From a virus, in IMG/VR virus record IMGVR_UViG_3300021142_000096, positions 1-34,757 of that record: DNA of 34,757 bases. One strand, 5' to 3'. The notes under the pieces are model-generated. The model ran no database searches. It was given only the letters and a program-made list of their open reading frames with translations, and had not been told where the DNA came from. This document shows positions 25,411 to 32,432 of this stretch, one piece after another. Each line of letters begins with the position of its first letter. The stretch's first letter is position 1. The position numbers and the translations under genes are program-made.

Positions 25411-26311
25411 CATCGGCCTTACTATGGCTTTAAAAGGCGGTCTTGGTTTTGGTCGTCAAGTTCTTATTTGGGGAAACAAGTCTGCTGGTAAATCTTCATT
25501 TTGCTTACAAATGATTGGTGAGGCCCAAAAAGCTGGTAAAACCTGTGCTTGGATTGATGCAGAAGCATCTTATGATCCTGCTTGGGCTGCCCGTCTAGGG
25601 GTTGATTCAGAAGCTCTCATTTATTCTTCAGCCAAATCTATTAATGATATGGTTGACGTTGCACAACAACTTATGGAGGCGGGAGTAGATATTATTGTTG
25701 TAGATTCTATTTCAGCATTACTCCCCGCCATTTATTTTGAGAAAGATAGTTCTGACCTTAAAAAATTAGAAGACACCAAGCAAATTGGTGCAGAAGCAAA
25801 GGATATGACACATGCAGTCAAAATGCTTAACTATGCCAATAAGAATACGCTACTCGTTCTTATTTCTCAGCAGAGAAATCAATTTGGAAGTATGCATGCG
25901 TCGCATATTCCGACTGGGGGTATGGCAGTTAAATTTTTCTCCAGTACCGTTATTAAACTTTGGGCATCCGAAGCTGATGCAAATGCTATTAAATCTGGAA
26001 TCCAAGTTGGTGATAAAATTATTGAACAAAAAGTTGGGAGACCCGTTAACTGGATCATTGACTATAACAAAACTGGACCAATGGGTCTCAGCGGTCAGTA
26101 CGATTTTTATTTCCAAGGGGATAAAGTTGGAGTTGATTCCGTTGGAGAAATCCTAGATGTTGCTGAAATGATGGGTATTGTTCAAAAAGGCGGGGCTTGG
26201 TATACAGTTGGAGAAGAACGTTTTCAAGGAAGATCTAAGGCTGTAGAGTATATCAGGGCAAACAAGGATGTGCAGGATAAATTGATTGGGGAAATTTATG
26301 ACAAGTCTTGA
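25313..26311 (+). CDS. recA: RecA-type recombinase, 332 aa
   Basis: Walker A GNKSAGKS (residues 54-61) follows ALKGGLGFGRQVLIWG, the RecA/UvsX order. WIDAEASYDPAWAARLGVD carries the conserved Glu84, Walker B is DIIVVDSISAL (Asp131), and QQRNQFG with TGGMAVKFFSS matches the loop L2 region. It forms filaments on ssDNA for strand exchange and repair. The long N-terminal helix of cellular RecA is reduced to about 30 residues and the C-terminal domain is short, giving 332 aa instead of about 350. ATG 25313 lies inside the preceding gene. Confidence 0.92.
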   Translation: MITEEILAKLDPKTRSRLQLATTVNIEKQKTPSIGLTMALKGGLGFGRQVLIWGNKSAGKSSFCLQMIGEAQKAGKTCAWIDAEASYDPAWAARLGVDSEALIYSSAKSINDMVDVAQQLMEAGVDIIVVDSISALLPAIYFEKDSSDLKKLEDTKQIGAEAKDMTHAVKMLNYANKNTLLVLISQQRNQFGSMHASHIPTGGMAVKFFSSTVIKLWASEADANAIKSGIQVGDKIIEQKVGRPVNWIIDYNKTGPMGLSGQYDFYFQGDKVGVDSVGEILDVAEMMGIVQKGGAWYTVGEERFQGRSKAVEYIRANKDVQDKLIGEIYDKS

Positions 26312-26486
26312 AAAATTTTTGAATAAAGAAACTGATCCAAACACTGTTATGGATCCAGCAAGTGGTTCCTTTACCTGTCAAAACACGGAGTGTTTAGAGG
26401 TTGTTTATGAGGGATATGTTGATAGAACTCATGGAAAATTAAAGTGGACATGCAGTAAAGGCCATGACTCGGCGGTTGCTATTTAA
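26298..26486 (+). CDS. Small zinc-binding protein, 62 aa
   Basis: ATG 26298, with GGGGAA just upstream, overlaps the recA end by 14 nt. A pair CQNTEC and a later CSKGH could bind one zinc ion, with strands between (EVVYEGYVD; GKLKWTC). No known family; nucleic acid contact is a reasonable guess given its place after recA. Confidence 0.6.
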   Translation: MTSLEKFLNKETDPNTVMDPASGSFTCQNTECLEVVYEGYVDRTHGKLKWTCSKGHDSAVAI

Positions 26487-26797
26487 TGTCTGAAAGAGGC
26501 GAAGTTAAGCGTGATAGTGCAAAGGCACAAAAGAATTCAGGGCGTGGTGATTACCAAAAAGGCGACGCTGTATGGCATGATTTTGTGGTTGACTATAAAG
26601 AGTATTCAAAGTCAATATCTATTAGTAAGGAAATTTGGGCAAAAATCTGTACTGATACTTTTAAAGTATCACGTGAGAAATATCCTGTACTCAAACTTAT
26701 CCTTGGTGGAGATGGAACAAAGACTAGACTTGCTGTTGTAGAATGGGCATTGTTTGAACAAATGGTAGAGTGTTGGGAGACACAAAATGATAACTGA
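26486..26797 (+). CDS. Small PD-(D/E)XK-like protein, possible resolvase or nuclease, 103 aa
   Basis: ATG overlaps the previous stop by one base. The N-terminus KNSGRGDYQKGDAVWHDFVVDYKEY resembles small Holliday-junction or Hjc-like nucleases: a basic SGRG loop, an Asp in GDAVWHDF, and D-Y-K as the (D/E)xK pair. The later helix IWAKICTDTFKVSREK and strand LAVVEWALFEQMV fit the fold. Catalytic residues are a proposal; the alternative is an unrelated hypothetical protein. Confidence 0.45.
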   Translation: MSERGEVKRDSAKAQKNSGRGDYQKGDAVWHDFVVDYKEYSKSISISKEIWAKICTDTFKVSREKYPVLKLILGGDGTKTRLAVVEWALFEQMVECWETQNDN

Positions 26798-26969
26798 TCA
26801 AGATCAACCAGAGTTTCTAATCTGGTTTAACAATGGAGTAGAACGTGGCTGGATTAGTGATATGGTTTGTGCCACACACGATGGAATTCCCCCTATTGAT
26901 GAAGAAGAAGAAAAAGAATGGGAAGAAGGCGGAGACCCATGTCAGTTTGTTGTTAGGATTTTAGAATGA
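26787..26969 (+). CDS. Small acidic hypothetical protein, 60 aa
   Basis: Overlaps the upstream gene by 11 nt and the downstream gene by 4 nt (ATGA). Residues 1-30 contain FLIWFNNGVERGWIS; then a run EEEEKEWEEGG of acidic residues precedes a final strand. No family recognised; compact acidic proteins like this are frequent in phage early regions. Confidence 0.6.
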   Translation: MITDQDQPEFLIWFNNGVERGWISDMVCATHDGIPPIDEEEEKEWEEGGDPCQFVVRILE

Positions 26970-27292
26970 CGGACAAGCCTGTTATTGAACTTGTAAGTGA
27001 ACTTACAGAGTTTAACGATATGAAAGCATACATGAATGATCCAGATCTTGACTATGCCCTTGATTTAATCATTAAATTAATTGCTAAGCCCGATGTGCCA
27101 TCATCTAAGGCCCCTGATCTTATAGTTAAGATGCAAGCTTTGTCTGCAAAGTTTGCAGTCATGTCAAGATTTTACACCACCTTTGAAAAAGGCGGGGAGA
27201 ATGCAAAGAAGAAGAATGTGTATTACACAGCTGAAGAAGCTATTAATAGATTAGTAGATGCCCTAAAGTATTCTGCTAGATATGGGGCATGA
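26966..27292 (+). CDS. Hypothetical helical protein, 108 aa
   Basis: Starts in an ATGA overlap and ends overlapping the next ATG by one base. Mostly helical (YALDLIIKLIAKPDVPSSKA; DLIVKMQALSAKFAVMSRFY), then a polar loop with KKKN and a helix (AEEAINRLVDALKYSARYG). No catalytic motif. Co-transcription with the nuclease genes suggests a recombination or early-function accessory. Confidence 0.6.
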   Translation: MTDKPVIELVSELTEFNDMKAYMNDPDLDYALDLIIKLIAKPDVPSSKAPDLIVKMQALSAKFAVMSRFYTTFEKGGENAKKKNVYYTAEEAINRLVDALKYSARYGA

Positions 27293-27420
27293 TGAATATA
27301 TTTAAGAAGCTATTTCATAAGCATGAAGTAGAAGAGGTTAGCTGTCCTTATACCATGAAAACATATTCTTTATGCAAGTATTGTGGAAAAAGATTTGGTT
27401 GGAGGCATACTAGTGGGTAG
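27292..27420 (+). CDS. Very small zinc-finger-like protein, 42 aa
   Basis: ATG 27292 overlaps the previous TGA (TGATG) and the frame runs to TAG 27418-27420. The product has a single Cys at residue 18 (VSCPYT) and a CKYCGKRFGWRH segment with a Cys pair and His, the pattern of half a zinc ribbon. Its 3' end carries the GGAGG ribosome site of the nuclease gene. Junction geometry matches neighbours, so I regard it as real in spite of its size. Confidence 0.6.
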   Translation: MNIFKKLFHKHEVEEVSCPYTMKTYSLCKYCGKRFGWRHTSG

Positions 27421-28198
27421 AGATATAATTGCAAACCTTAAATTTCAAAAGATATCTGATCCAGAAGGATTTGATCCAATTAAATTTGCAGAGATGTATG
27501 AAGAAGCAGTTTTAAGTGGAAAGAGACCAAATGAATTTACTCAAAAGAAAACTTTTAGTCCTAGTACTGTTGGCTATGGTAATGGTAACTGTCCTAGATA
27601 TTGGTTCATTGCTTTTACTGGTGCTGAATTTGAAAATGAAACCGATGCTATGGGTGTCATTAACATGGATAACGGTACGTATGTTCATGATCGCATTCAG
27701 AAAGTTATGGCTAAGCTCCCAATCTTCAAAGCAAATGAAACAGAAGTTACCCATGATGATCCGCCAATTCGAGGATATGCAGATACGTTTATTGAATGGA
27801 ATGGCAAAGAGGTAGTAGGAGAAATCAAGTCTGCAAAAGAAGAGATTTTTGCTATTCGTCAAGCTGAGATGCAGGGACTTACTTACCATAAGGTTCAACT
27901 ACTTACATATATGAAGATCCGTGGAGCACAGCAGGGTTTTTTCTTTTATGAAAATAAAAATGACAATTCATTTCTTGTAATCCCGATTAATATGGATGAA
28001 AAGAATACTAAACTCGTAGACGGTGTTTGGGATTGGATGAGAAAAGTATATTCTGCATACGAAGCTAATACTCTTCCAGAAAGAACATTTACTAAATCTC
28101 AATGGGCTTGTAAAGGATGCCCAGTAAAGAAAGTTTGTTGGGCGGATAAAAAAGATTTGGGAGAAGTTTATATAGAACCTTTGGTGCTTGAAAAGTGA
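27413..28198 (+). CDS. Cas4/RecB-type PD-(D/E)XK exonuclease with probable Fe-S cluster, 261 aa
   Basis: I choose GTG 27413, seven bases after GGAGG (27401-27405), over a GTG at 27383 lying before that ribosome site. Nuclease motifs: His92 (YVHDRIQ), Asp124 (RGYADTFIEW), Glu137-x-Lys139 (VGEIKSA) and Gln162 (KVQLLTYM). Cys60 (NCPRYW) and the C-terminal cluster Cys233, Cys236, Cys242 (WACKGCPVKKVCW) give the four-cysteine pattern that holds a 4Fe-4S cluster in Cas4 and AddB. It likely resects DNA ends for RecA-dependent recombination. No CRISPR array is present, so a role in spacer acquisition is not implied. Confidence 0.88.
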   Translation: MGRDIIANLKFQKISDPEGFDPIKFAEMYEEAVLSGKRPNEFTQKKTFSPSTVGYGNGNCPRYWFIAFTGAEFENETDAMGVINMDNGTYVHDRIQKVMAKLPIFKANETEVTHDDPPIRGYADTFIEWNGKEVVGEIKSAKEEIFAIRQAEMQGLTYHKVQLLTYMKIRGAQQGFFFYENKNDNSFLVIPINMDEKNTKLVDGVWDWMRKVYSAYEANTLPERTFTKSQWACKGCPVKKVCWADKKDLGEVYIEPLVLEK

Positions 28199-29391
28199 AA
28201 TGTAGAGCCTGCGACAGTAAGAGTTTATTTAAAGCTATGGACCTAGGGAATCTCCCCCTTTCCCTAGAGTTCCTTTCAGATGAGTATTGTGATTTTGAAA
28301 CGTTTGAAACAATCATGATGGTATGCAGGGACTGTGGCCTAGGGCAATTAACTGTTGATGCGGGGAGAGAAAGAATGTTCTCTGATTATACCTATAAGAC
28401 ATCTGTAAGTAATAGTTTTGTTAAGCATGCAGAAAAGTATGTTGATGACATTGTTAGTAATGATTTAATAAACAATAACGGATGGGTTCTTGAGATAGCA
28501 AGTAATGATGGTTATATGCTTGACTTCTTTATGCAAAAGGGCATAGATTGCTTGGGCGTTGAGCCAGCTGTTAACCTAGCTCAGATATCACTAGAAAAGG
28601 GAATACCAACAATAAATGAATTCTTTGGTACTGAACTTGCAAAAAAGATCCTTGAAGAAAAAGGAAACCCATCTTTAATTGTTGCCAACAATGTTATGGC
28701 ACACGTACCAGATATTCAAGATTTTATGCAGGGAATTGCTATTCTATGTGGGGACAAAACTGTTGTAAGCATTGAGAACCCTACAATAATGAATATTCTT
28801 TTAAAGAATCATTTTGATACTATTTTTCACGAACATTATTCCTATTTGTCTGCCACTTCAGTATCTAAACTTGCAGAAAAATTTGGGCTAGAACTATTTA
28901 GTGTACAGGAAATACCAACTCAAGGTGGTTCAAATAGATATTGGATAATGAAAAACCCTCCATTTACTATGGACATACCTCAAAGAATTAGATTTGAATG
29001 GTCCAACGGTCTGTTTGATGAAGCAAAATGGCAATCTGTTATGAATAGAATAAAGAACAAGATGGCTGATTTTAAAGATAAGATTTACTACATATTGCAT
29101 GATCAAAGTGTAGTTTGTGGGTATGCAGCATCTTCTAAAGCAACTGTTCAGATTAATTTTGCAAAAATTGGTGGCGATGCAATTGAATGTATTGCCGATG
29201 ATGGAGAAGAAAAGCTTGGCAAATTTGTTCCAGCTATGGATAGAAACATACCAATAGTAAGCATGTCAGAAATGCTCTCTAGAAACCCAGACCATATAAT
29301 TATATTCCCGTGGAATATACAAACAGAATTAACAGAAAAGCTTAGAGCTTTAGTACCACAACACGTCAGAATTTGGAGCTGGTTAGATTAA
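28195..29391 (+). CDS. Sugar C-methyltransferase (SAM-dependent, three-domain), 398 aa
   Basis: GTG start in a GTGA overlap. Residues 1-60 are the zinc-binding domain of this family (Cys3, Cys6, Cys44, Cys47). The SAM fold is next, with motif I VLEIASNDGYML (from about residue 98) and GVEPA. Family hallmarks FHEHYSYLS and TQGGSNRYW follow. The C-terminal domain GYAASSKATVQINFA and CIADDGEEKLGKFVPAMDRNIPI completes the architecture of NDP-deoxysugar C-3 methyltransferases (TylC3/NovU type). It would methylate a dTDP-4-keto-6-deoxysugar; the 4,6-dehydratase-like gene at 30405 could supply such a substrate. It is not a DNA methyltransferase. Confidence 0.85.
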   Translation: MKCRACDSKSLFKAMDLGNLPLSLEFLSDEYCDFETFETIMMVCRDCGLGQLTVDAGRERMFSDYTYKTSVSNSFVKHAEKYVDDIVSNDLINNNGWVLEIASNDGYMLDFFMQKGIDCLGVEPAVNLAQISLEKGIPTINEFFGTELAKKILEEKGNPSLIVANNVMAHVPDIQDFMQGIAILCGDKTVVSIENPTIMNILLKNHFDTIFHEHYSYLSATSVSKLAEKFGLELFSVQEIPTQGGSNRYWIMKNPPFTMDIPQRIRFEWSNGLFDEAKWQSVMNRIKNKMADFKDKIYYILHDQSVVCGYAASSKATVQINFAKIGGDAIECIADDGEEKLGKFVPAMDRNIPIVSMSEMLSRNPDHIIIFPWNIQTELTEKLRALVPQHVRIWSWLD

Positions 29392-29687
29392 TGATTTGTG
29401 CATATGATAAGTGTGATAATTCCTTTGAGCCTAGAACTCATAATCAAAAATATTGTTCAGATGAATGCTGTCGTAGTGCTACGAATGAAAAGCTAAAGGA
29501 GCAGTATTACGAAAAAAAGGCTAGGCTTGCAGGAAAGAAAAGGGTCTGTAAAGGCAGTAACTGTAATACTATTTTGAGTAGATACAATGAAAGCTCAATT
29601 TGTGATTCTTGTAAAAACAAAAGTAGAAAAGAAGAAAAAAGAAAAATTTTAGATATGGTCAGAGATGTCACTAGCAAAACTAGCTAA
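29391..29687 (+). CDS. Double zinc-finger protein, 98 aa
   Basis: ATG 29391 overlaps the preceding TAA (TAATG). The first finger is ICAYDKCDNSFEP...QKYCSDECC, a C-x4-C...C-x3-C unit recurrent in phage proteins; the second is CKGSNCNTILSRYN...ICDSCKNK. A charged helix (EKLKEQYYEKKARLAG) separates them, and the C-terminus is basic. Likely binds DNA or RNA. Its last 23 nt overlap the RuvC-like gene. Confidence 0.65.
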   Translation: MICAYDKCDNSFEPRTHNQKYCSDECCRSATNEKLKEQYYEKKARLAGKKRVCKGSNCNTILSRYNESSICDSCKNKSRKEEKRKILDMVRDVTSKTS

Positions 29688-30222
29688 GCCACAAGTCAGT
29701 AAGGTTTTAGGTATAGATGCAAGTACAAATAGCTTTGCATTTTGCCTGATGCATGAAAAGACTGCGGTAAAGTGGGGAGAAATTAATTTTGAAGGCGGGG
29801 ATGTCTATGAAAGAATACTCGACGCAAAAAATAAGATAAAAGCATTTAAGCATACATTAGACTTTGATTTCGTTGTTATTGAGGCAGCAATCTCAGTTAA
29901 ATCTGTTCATACAGGAATGAAGATGGCATACGTATTTGGTGTTATAATGGGAGAGTTACTTAGTGATAATGTTGAAGTTGTTGAGGTTCACCCCATAACT
30001 TGGCAGTCCTATCTGGGTAATAAAAATTATACCAAGGCGGAAAAGGATGCAATCAAAGCTGAATTTCCAGACAAATCCGACAACTGGATTAAAGGAAAGA
30101 TCAGGGAACGTAGAAAGCAAAGAACAATTGACTTTGCTAGAAATATGGGCATCAAAACTAAGTCAGATAACGTGGCGGATGCTGCGGGAATTGCATGGTA
30201 TGCGATAAATGAGATTGTGTGA
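29665..30222 (+). CDS. RuvC-like Holliday junction resolvase, 185 aa
   Basis: RNase H-fold nuclease with the RuvC order of acidic residues: Asp18 (LGIDAST), Glu73 (VVIEAA) and Asp168/Asp172 (KSDNVADAAGIAW). The latter corresponds to the H/D-xx-D final motif. HPITWQSYLG in the middle is typical of phage and mitochondrial-type RuvC relatives. It would cut four-way junctions before packaging. Basic KGKIRERRKQR lies near the third motif. ATG 29665 is inside the end of the zinc-finger gene. Confidence 0.85.
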   Translation: MSLAKLAKPQVSKVLGIDASTNSFAFCLMHEKTAVKWGEINFEGGDVYERILDAKNKIKAFKHTLDFDFVVIEAAISVKSVHTGMKMAYVFGVIMGELLSDNVEVVEVHPITWQSYLGNKNYTKAEKDAIKAEFPDKSDNWIKGKIRERRKQRTIDFARNMGIKTKSDNVADAAGIAWYAINEIV

Positions 30223-30231
30223 GGAGGTATA

Positions 30232-30408
30232 ATGGCTAAGAGTTTAAAACTTTGGGAAAACAAAGACTGGGTATACAAGAGATACGTAGTTGAAAAGAAA
30301 AGTGTATTAGATATGGCTATGGAAGCAAAGTGCTCTCATATGACAATTCAAAGAGCGTTAGAGCGTTTTGATCTAATTAAGAAACCTAGAAAGTGGACTA
30401 AAAAATAA
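30232..30408 (+). CDS. Small helix-turn-helix protein, 58 aa
   Basis: ATG 30232 follows GAGGAGG by four bases, a strong ribosome site. The product is basic; residues 22-50 (SVLDMAMEAKCSHMTIQRAL then ERFDLIK) have HTH spacing, with an MTIQRAL recognition helix as in homeodomain-like resolvase and Mor-type HTHs. The end KKPRKWTKK is strongly basic. Probably a DNA-binding regulator. TAA 30406-30408 overlaps the presumed start region of the next gene. Confidence 0.65.
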   Translation: MAKSLKLWENKDWVYKRYVVEKKSVLDMAMEAKCSHMTIQRALERFDLIKKPRKWTKK

Positions 30409-31409
30409 AAAGAGTATTATTGACTGGAGCATCAGGATTTGTGGGTGCTCATGTACTTCGTTACATATTAAAAAATACTGATTGGTTTGTCGTGTGCCCC
30501 ACAACCTTTAGGCATAAAGGGGTACAGGATAGAATTAGTTTTGCAATTAAAGATATTGACAATGCTTTGAAAAGAATCAAGGTAATTAATTGTGACCTAA
30601 GCTCTCCGATATCTAGCTTAACCGCAAAAGAGTTTGGCAAAATTGATTATGTTTTCAATGTTGCTAGTGAAAGCCATGTTGACAGAAGTATTCAGTATCC
30701 TGAACCATTTATAATGAACAATGTATCTTTAATTTGTAACTTGCTTGAATGGGCAAGGAATAATGATATAGAAAAGTTCTTGCAATTTTCTACAGACGAA
30801 GTATATGGACCATCAAGAAATGGTAATAAGCACAAGGAATGGGACACACACCTACCTAGTAATCCATACAGTGCTAGCAAGGCTGCACAAGAAAACATAG
30901 CTTACTCTTACTGGAGAACATATGATATTCCTCTTATAATTACTAATACTATGAATATTATAGGGGAAACTCAAGACCCAGAAAAATTTGTTCCTAAAAT
31001 TATTAAGAAGGTTTTAGATGGGGATGTGCTTGATCTTCATACAAGCAATGGCAGAATAGGTAGCAGATACTATTTGCATGCTGAAAACCAAGCTTCAGCA
31101 CTACTGCATATTATTGATAGACCAGTAATTACTTTCAAAAAATCTCTTTTGCCAGATAAGTTTAACATTTTTGGTGAAAAAGAAATTAATAATCTTGATT
31201 TAGCAAAACAAATTGCTGATATTATCGGAAAGCCACTTAATTACAGTTTAGTAGAAGGCAATACCATAAGGCCAGGGTATGACATAGATTATGCTTTAGA
31301 CGGAACTAAGCTGGAAGAATCTGGCTGGGAGCCTCCATTAAAGTTTGACAAAGCACTTGAGCAAACTGTAAAATGGACATTAGACAATAGAGAATGGCTG
31401 GAAACATGA
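30405..31409 (+). CDS. RmlB-like NAD-dependent sugar dehydratase/epimerase (SDR), about 334 aa; start uncertain
   Basis: Extended SDR: TGASGFVGAHV is the NAD-binding glycine motif, NVASESHVDRSI and FSTDEVYGPS are diagnostic of dTDP-glucose 4,6-dehydratases, and NPYSASKAAQ holds the catalytic Tyr/Lys, with Asp-Glu of STDEVYG as the dehydratase pair. The only normal start, TTG 30420, would remove the first beta strand; the frame reads (ATA)-K-R-V-L-L-T-G-A-S-G from 30405, which restores it, but ATA is not a usual start. An in-frame stop at 30399-30401 bars anything longer. It probably makes a 4-keto-6-deoxysugar for the C-methyltransferase, though epimerase activity is possible. Confidence 0.8.
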   Translation: MKRVLLTGASGFVGAHVLRYILKNTDWFVVCPTTFRHKGVQDRISFAIKDIDNALKRIKVINCDLSSPISSLTAKEFGKIDYVFNVASESHVDRSIQYPEPFIMNNVSLICNLLEWARNNDIEKFLQFSTDEVYGPSRNGNKHKEWDTHLPSNPYSASKAAQENIAYSYWRTYDIPLIITNTMNIIGETQDPEKFVPKIIKKVLDGDVLDLHTSNGRIGSRYYLHAENQASALLHIIDRPVITFKKSLLPDKFNIFGEKEINNLDLAKQIADIIGKPLNYSLVEGNTIRPGYDIDYALDGTKLEESGWEPPLKFDKALEQTVKWTLDNREWLET

Positions 31410-31726
31410 TATCCCCAAAAGACTATGAAGATCTTTATTTGCATGCAAACACTGCCCCATCAGGACTTAGAATCTTGGGGCAATGCATGAAGACTGCAAA
31501 GATGTTGGTTGACAAAAATATTTCATATGGAGACTCTGCACTTTCACCAAAACGTGTATTCTCAAAATCAGATAATGTCGAGCAGCTTAAGGTAAGAATT
31601 GATGACAAATTAAATCGTATTTCAAATTCTCAAGGCTATCCAGGAGACAATGATATTGATGATATGATTGGTTATTTAATTTTACTTAAAATTGCAGTTG
31701 ACAAGAACAGGGAATATGAGTTATAA
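31406..31726 (+). CDS. Nmad1/DUF1599-like nucleotide-modification-associated protein, 106 aa
   Basis: ATG 31406 in an ATGA overlap; an ATG at 31394 is also possible. The pattern SYGDSALSPKRVFSKSDN...LKVRIDDKLNRI...IDDMIGYLILLKIA matches the small family named nucleotide modification associated domain 1 (DUF1599), helical and found in phages. The family name refers to gene neighbourhoods with modified-base pathways; its biochemical role is unclear. It sits directly after sugar-nucleotide genes. Its 3' end contains the -35 of the next promoter. Confidence 0.65.
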   Translation: MISPKDYEDLYLHANTAPSGLRILGQCMKTAKMLVDKNISYGDSALSPKRVFSKSDNVEQLKVRIDDKLNRISNSQGYPGDNDIDDMIGYLILLKIAVDKNREYEL

Positions 31727-31727
31727 T
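31698..31727 (+). promoter_or_regulatory. Consensus promoter TTGACA-18-TATAAT, possibly leaderless
   Basis: TTGACA (31698-31703), 18 nt, TATAAT (31722-31727): both hexamers perfect, the strongest promoter in the window. Only five bases separate the -10 from ATG 31733, so the predicted start falls on that ATG. It probably drives the zinc ribbon and the terminase genes. Confidence 0.8.
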
Positions 31728-31732
31728 TAAGT

Positions 31733-31912
31733 ATGCCAGTTTATGAATACAATTGTGTCGAGTGCGATACAAAAAAGGAAATAACTAGGGGCTTCAAAGA
31801 TGATGAAGTTCTACCACCATGTCCAACTTGTGGATATAAAATGACAAGGGTTTACAGTCCTGCAGGAATTCAATTCAAAGGATCAGGGTTTTATAAAACA
31901 GATAATGGATAA
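31733..31912 (+). CDS. FmdB-family zinc ribbon protein, 59 aa
   Basis: ATG 31733 to TAA 31910-31912. The start MPVYEYNCVECD and the pair CPTCG, followed by RVYSPAGIQFKGSGFYKTD, match the FmdB-type regulatory zinc ribbon, including its ending. Two Cys pairs (8/11 and 30/33) bind one zinc. It has no ribosome site, and the transcript predicted from the adjacent promoter begins at its ATG. Overlaps the terminase small subunit gene by 8 nt. In bacteria FmdB proteins are putative regulators; here it may act in late gene control or packaging. Confidence 0.8.
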   Translation: MPVYEYNCVECDTKKEITRGFKDDEVLPPCPTCGYKMTRVYSPAGIQFKGSGFYKTDNG

Positions 31913-32432
31913 TGAAATAGAATTAGCTGGTCAATTTGATCAAATGAATAAGGTTGTTGAAGAATTGCTTAAAGGCAATACTCCTTCATCAATTGCCAGA
32001 ACGCTTGAGCTTACACGTGTTCAAGTAGATACTCATATCCAAACATGGAAAGAGCTTGTTCAGGATAACAATGCTATAAAGGCACGTGCTAAAGAGGCAC
32101 TAGCTGGAGCAGACGAGCATTATAATATGCTGATTAAAGAGGCTTGGCGTACAGTAGAGCAAGCAGATATGCAGGATGCACTTAACGTTAAAGCACAGAC
32201 ATTAAAGCTTATTGCTGATATTGAAGCTAAACGTATTGACATGTTGAACAAGGCGGGAGTCTTGGAAAACAATGACATGGCAGATGAGATCTTGGAATCA
32301 GAAAGAAAACAAGAGATATTGGTTGGCATACTTAGAGATGTCACATCCTCGTGTGATCATTGTAAATGGGAAGTATCAAAAAGACTTTCACAAGTAACTG
32401 GCCAAGTAGAGGCTGTAATAATTAATGAGTGA
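31905..32432 (+). CDS. Terminase small subunit (TerS-like), 175 aa
   Basis: An N-terminal HTH (LLKGNTPSSIARTLELTRVQVDTHI) for pac/cos DNA recognition is followed by a long helical region (NAIKARAKEALAGADEHYNMLI; AQTLKLIADIEAKRIDMLNKAG) suited to oligomerisation and TerL contact. This layout, the length and position immediately before TerL (8-nt overlap) support TerS. A Cys pair near the end (CDHCKWEV) is unusual and might bind a metal. Confidence 0.75.
   Translation: MDNEIELAGQFDQMNKVVEELLKGNTPSSIARTLELTRVQVDTHIQTWKELVQDNNAIKARAKEALAGADEHYNMLIKEAWRTVEQADMQDALNVKAQTLKLIADIEAKRIDMLNKAGVLENNDMADEILESERKQEILVGILRDVTSSCDHCKWEVSKRLSQVTGQVEAVIINE

Noticed and set aside
28195-29391. DNA methyltransferase
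   Set aside because: No DPPY/NPPY or PCQ motif; the zinc domain, HEHYSYLS and C-terminal domain are those of sugar C-methyltransferases.
30228-30233. TATAAT near the small HTH gene
   Set aside because: It overlaps the ribosome site and ATG 30232, so a transcript from it would start inside the gene; likely chance in GAGGAGGTATAATGG.
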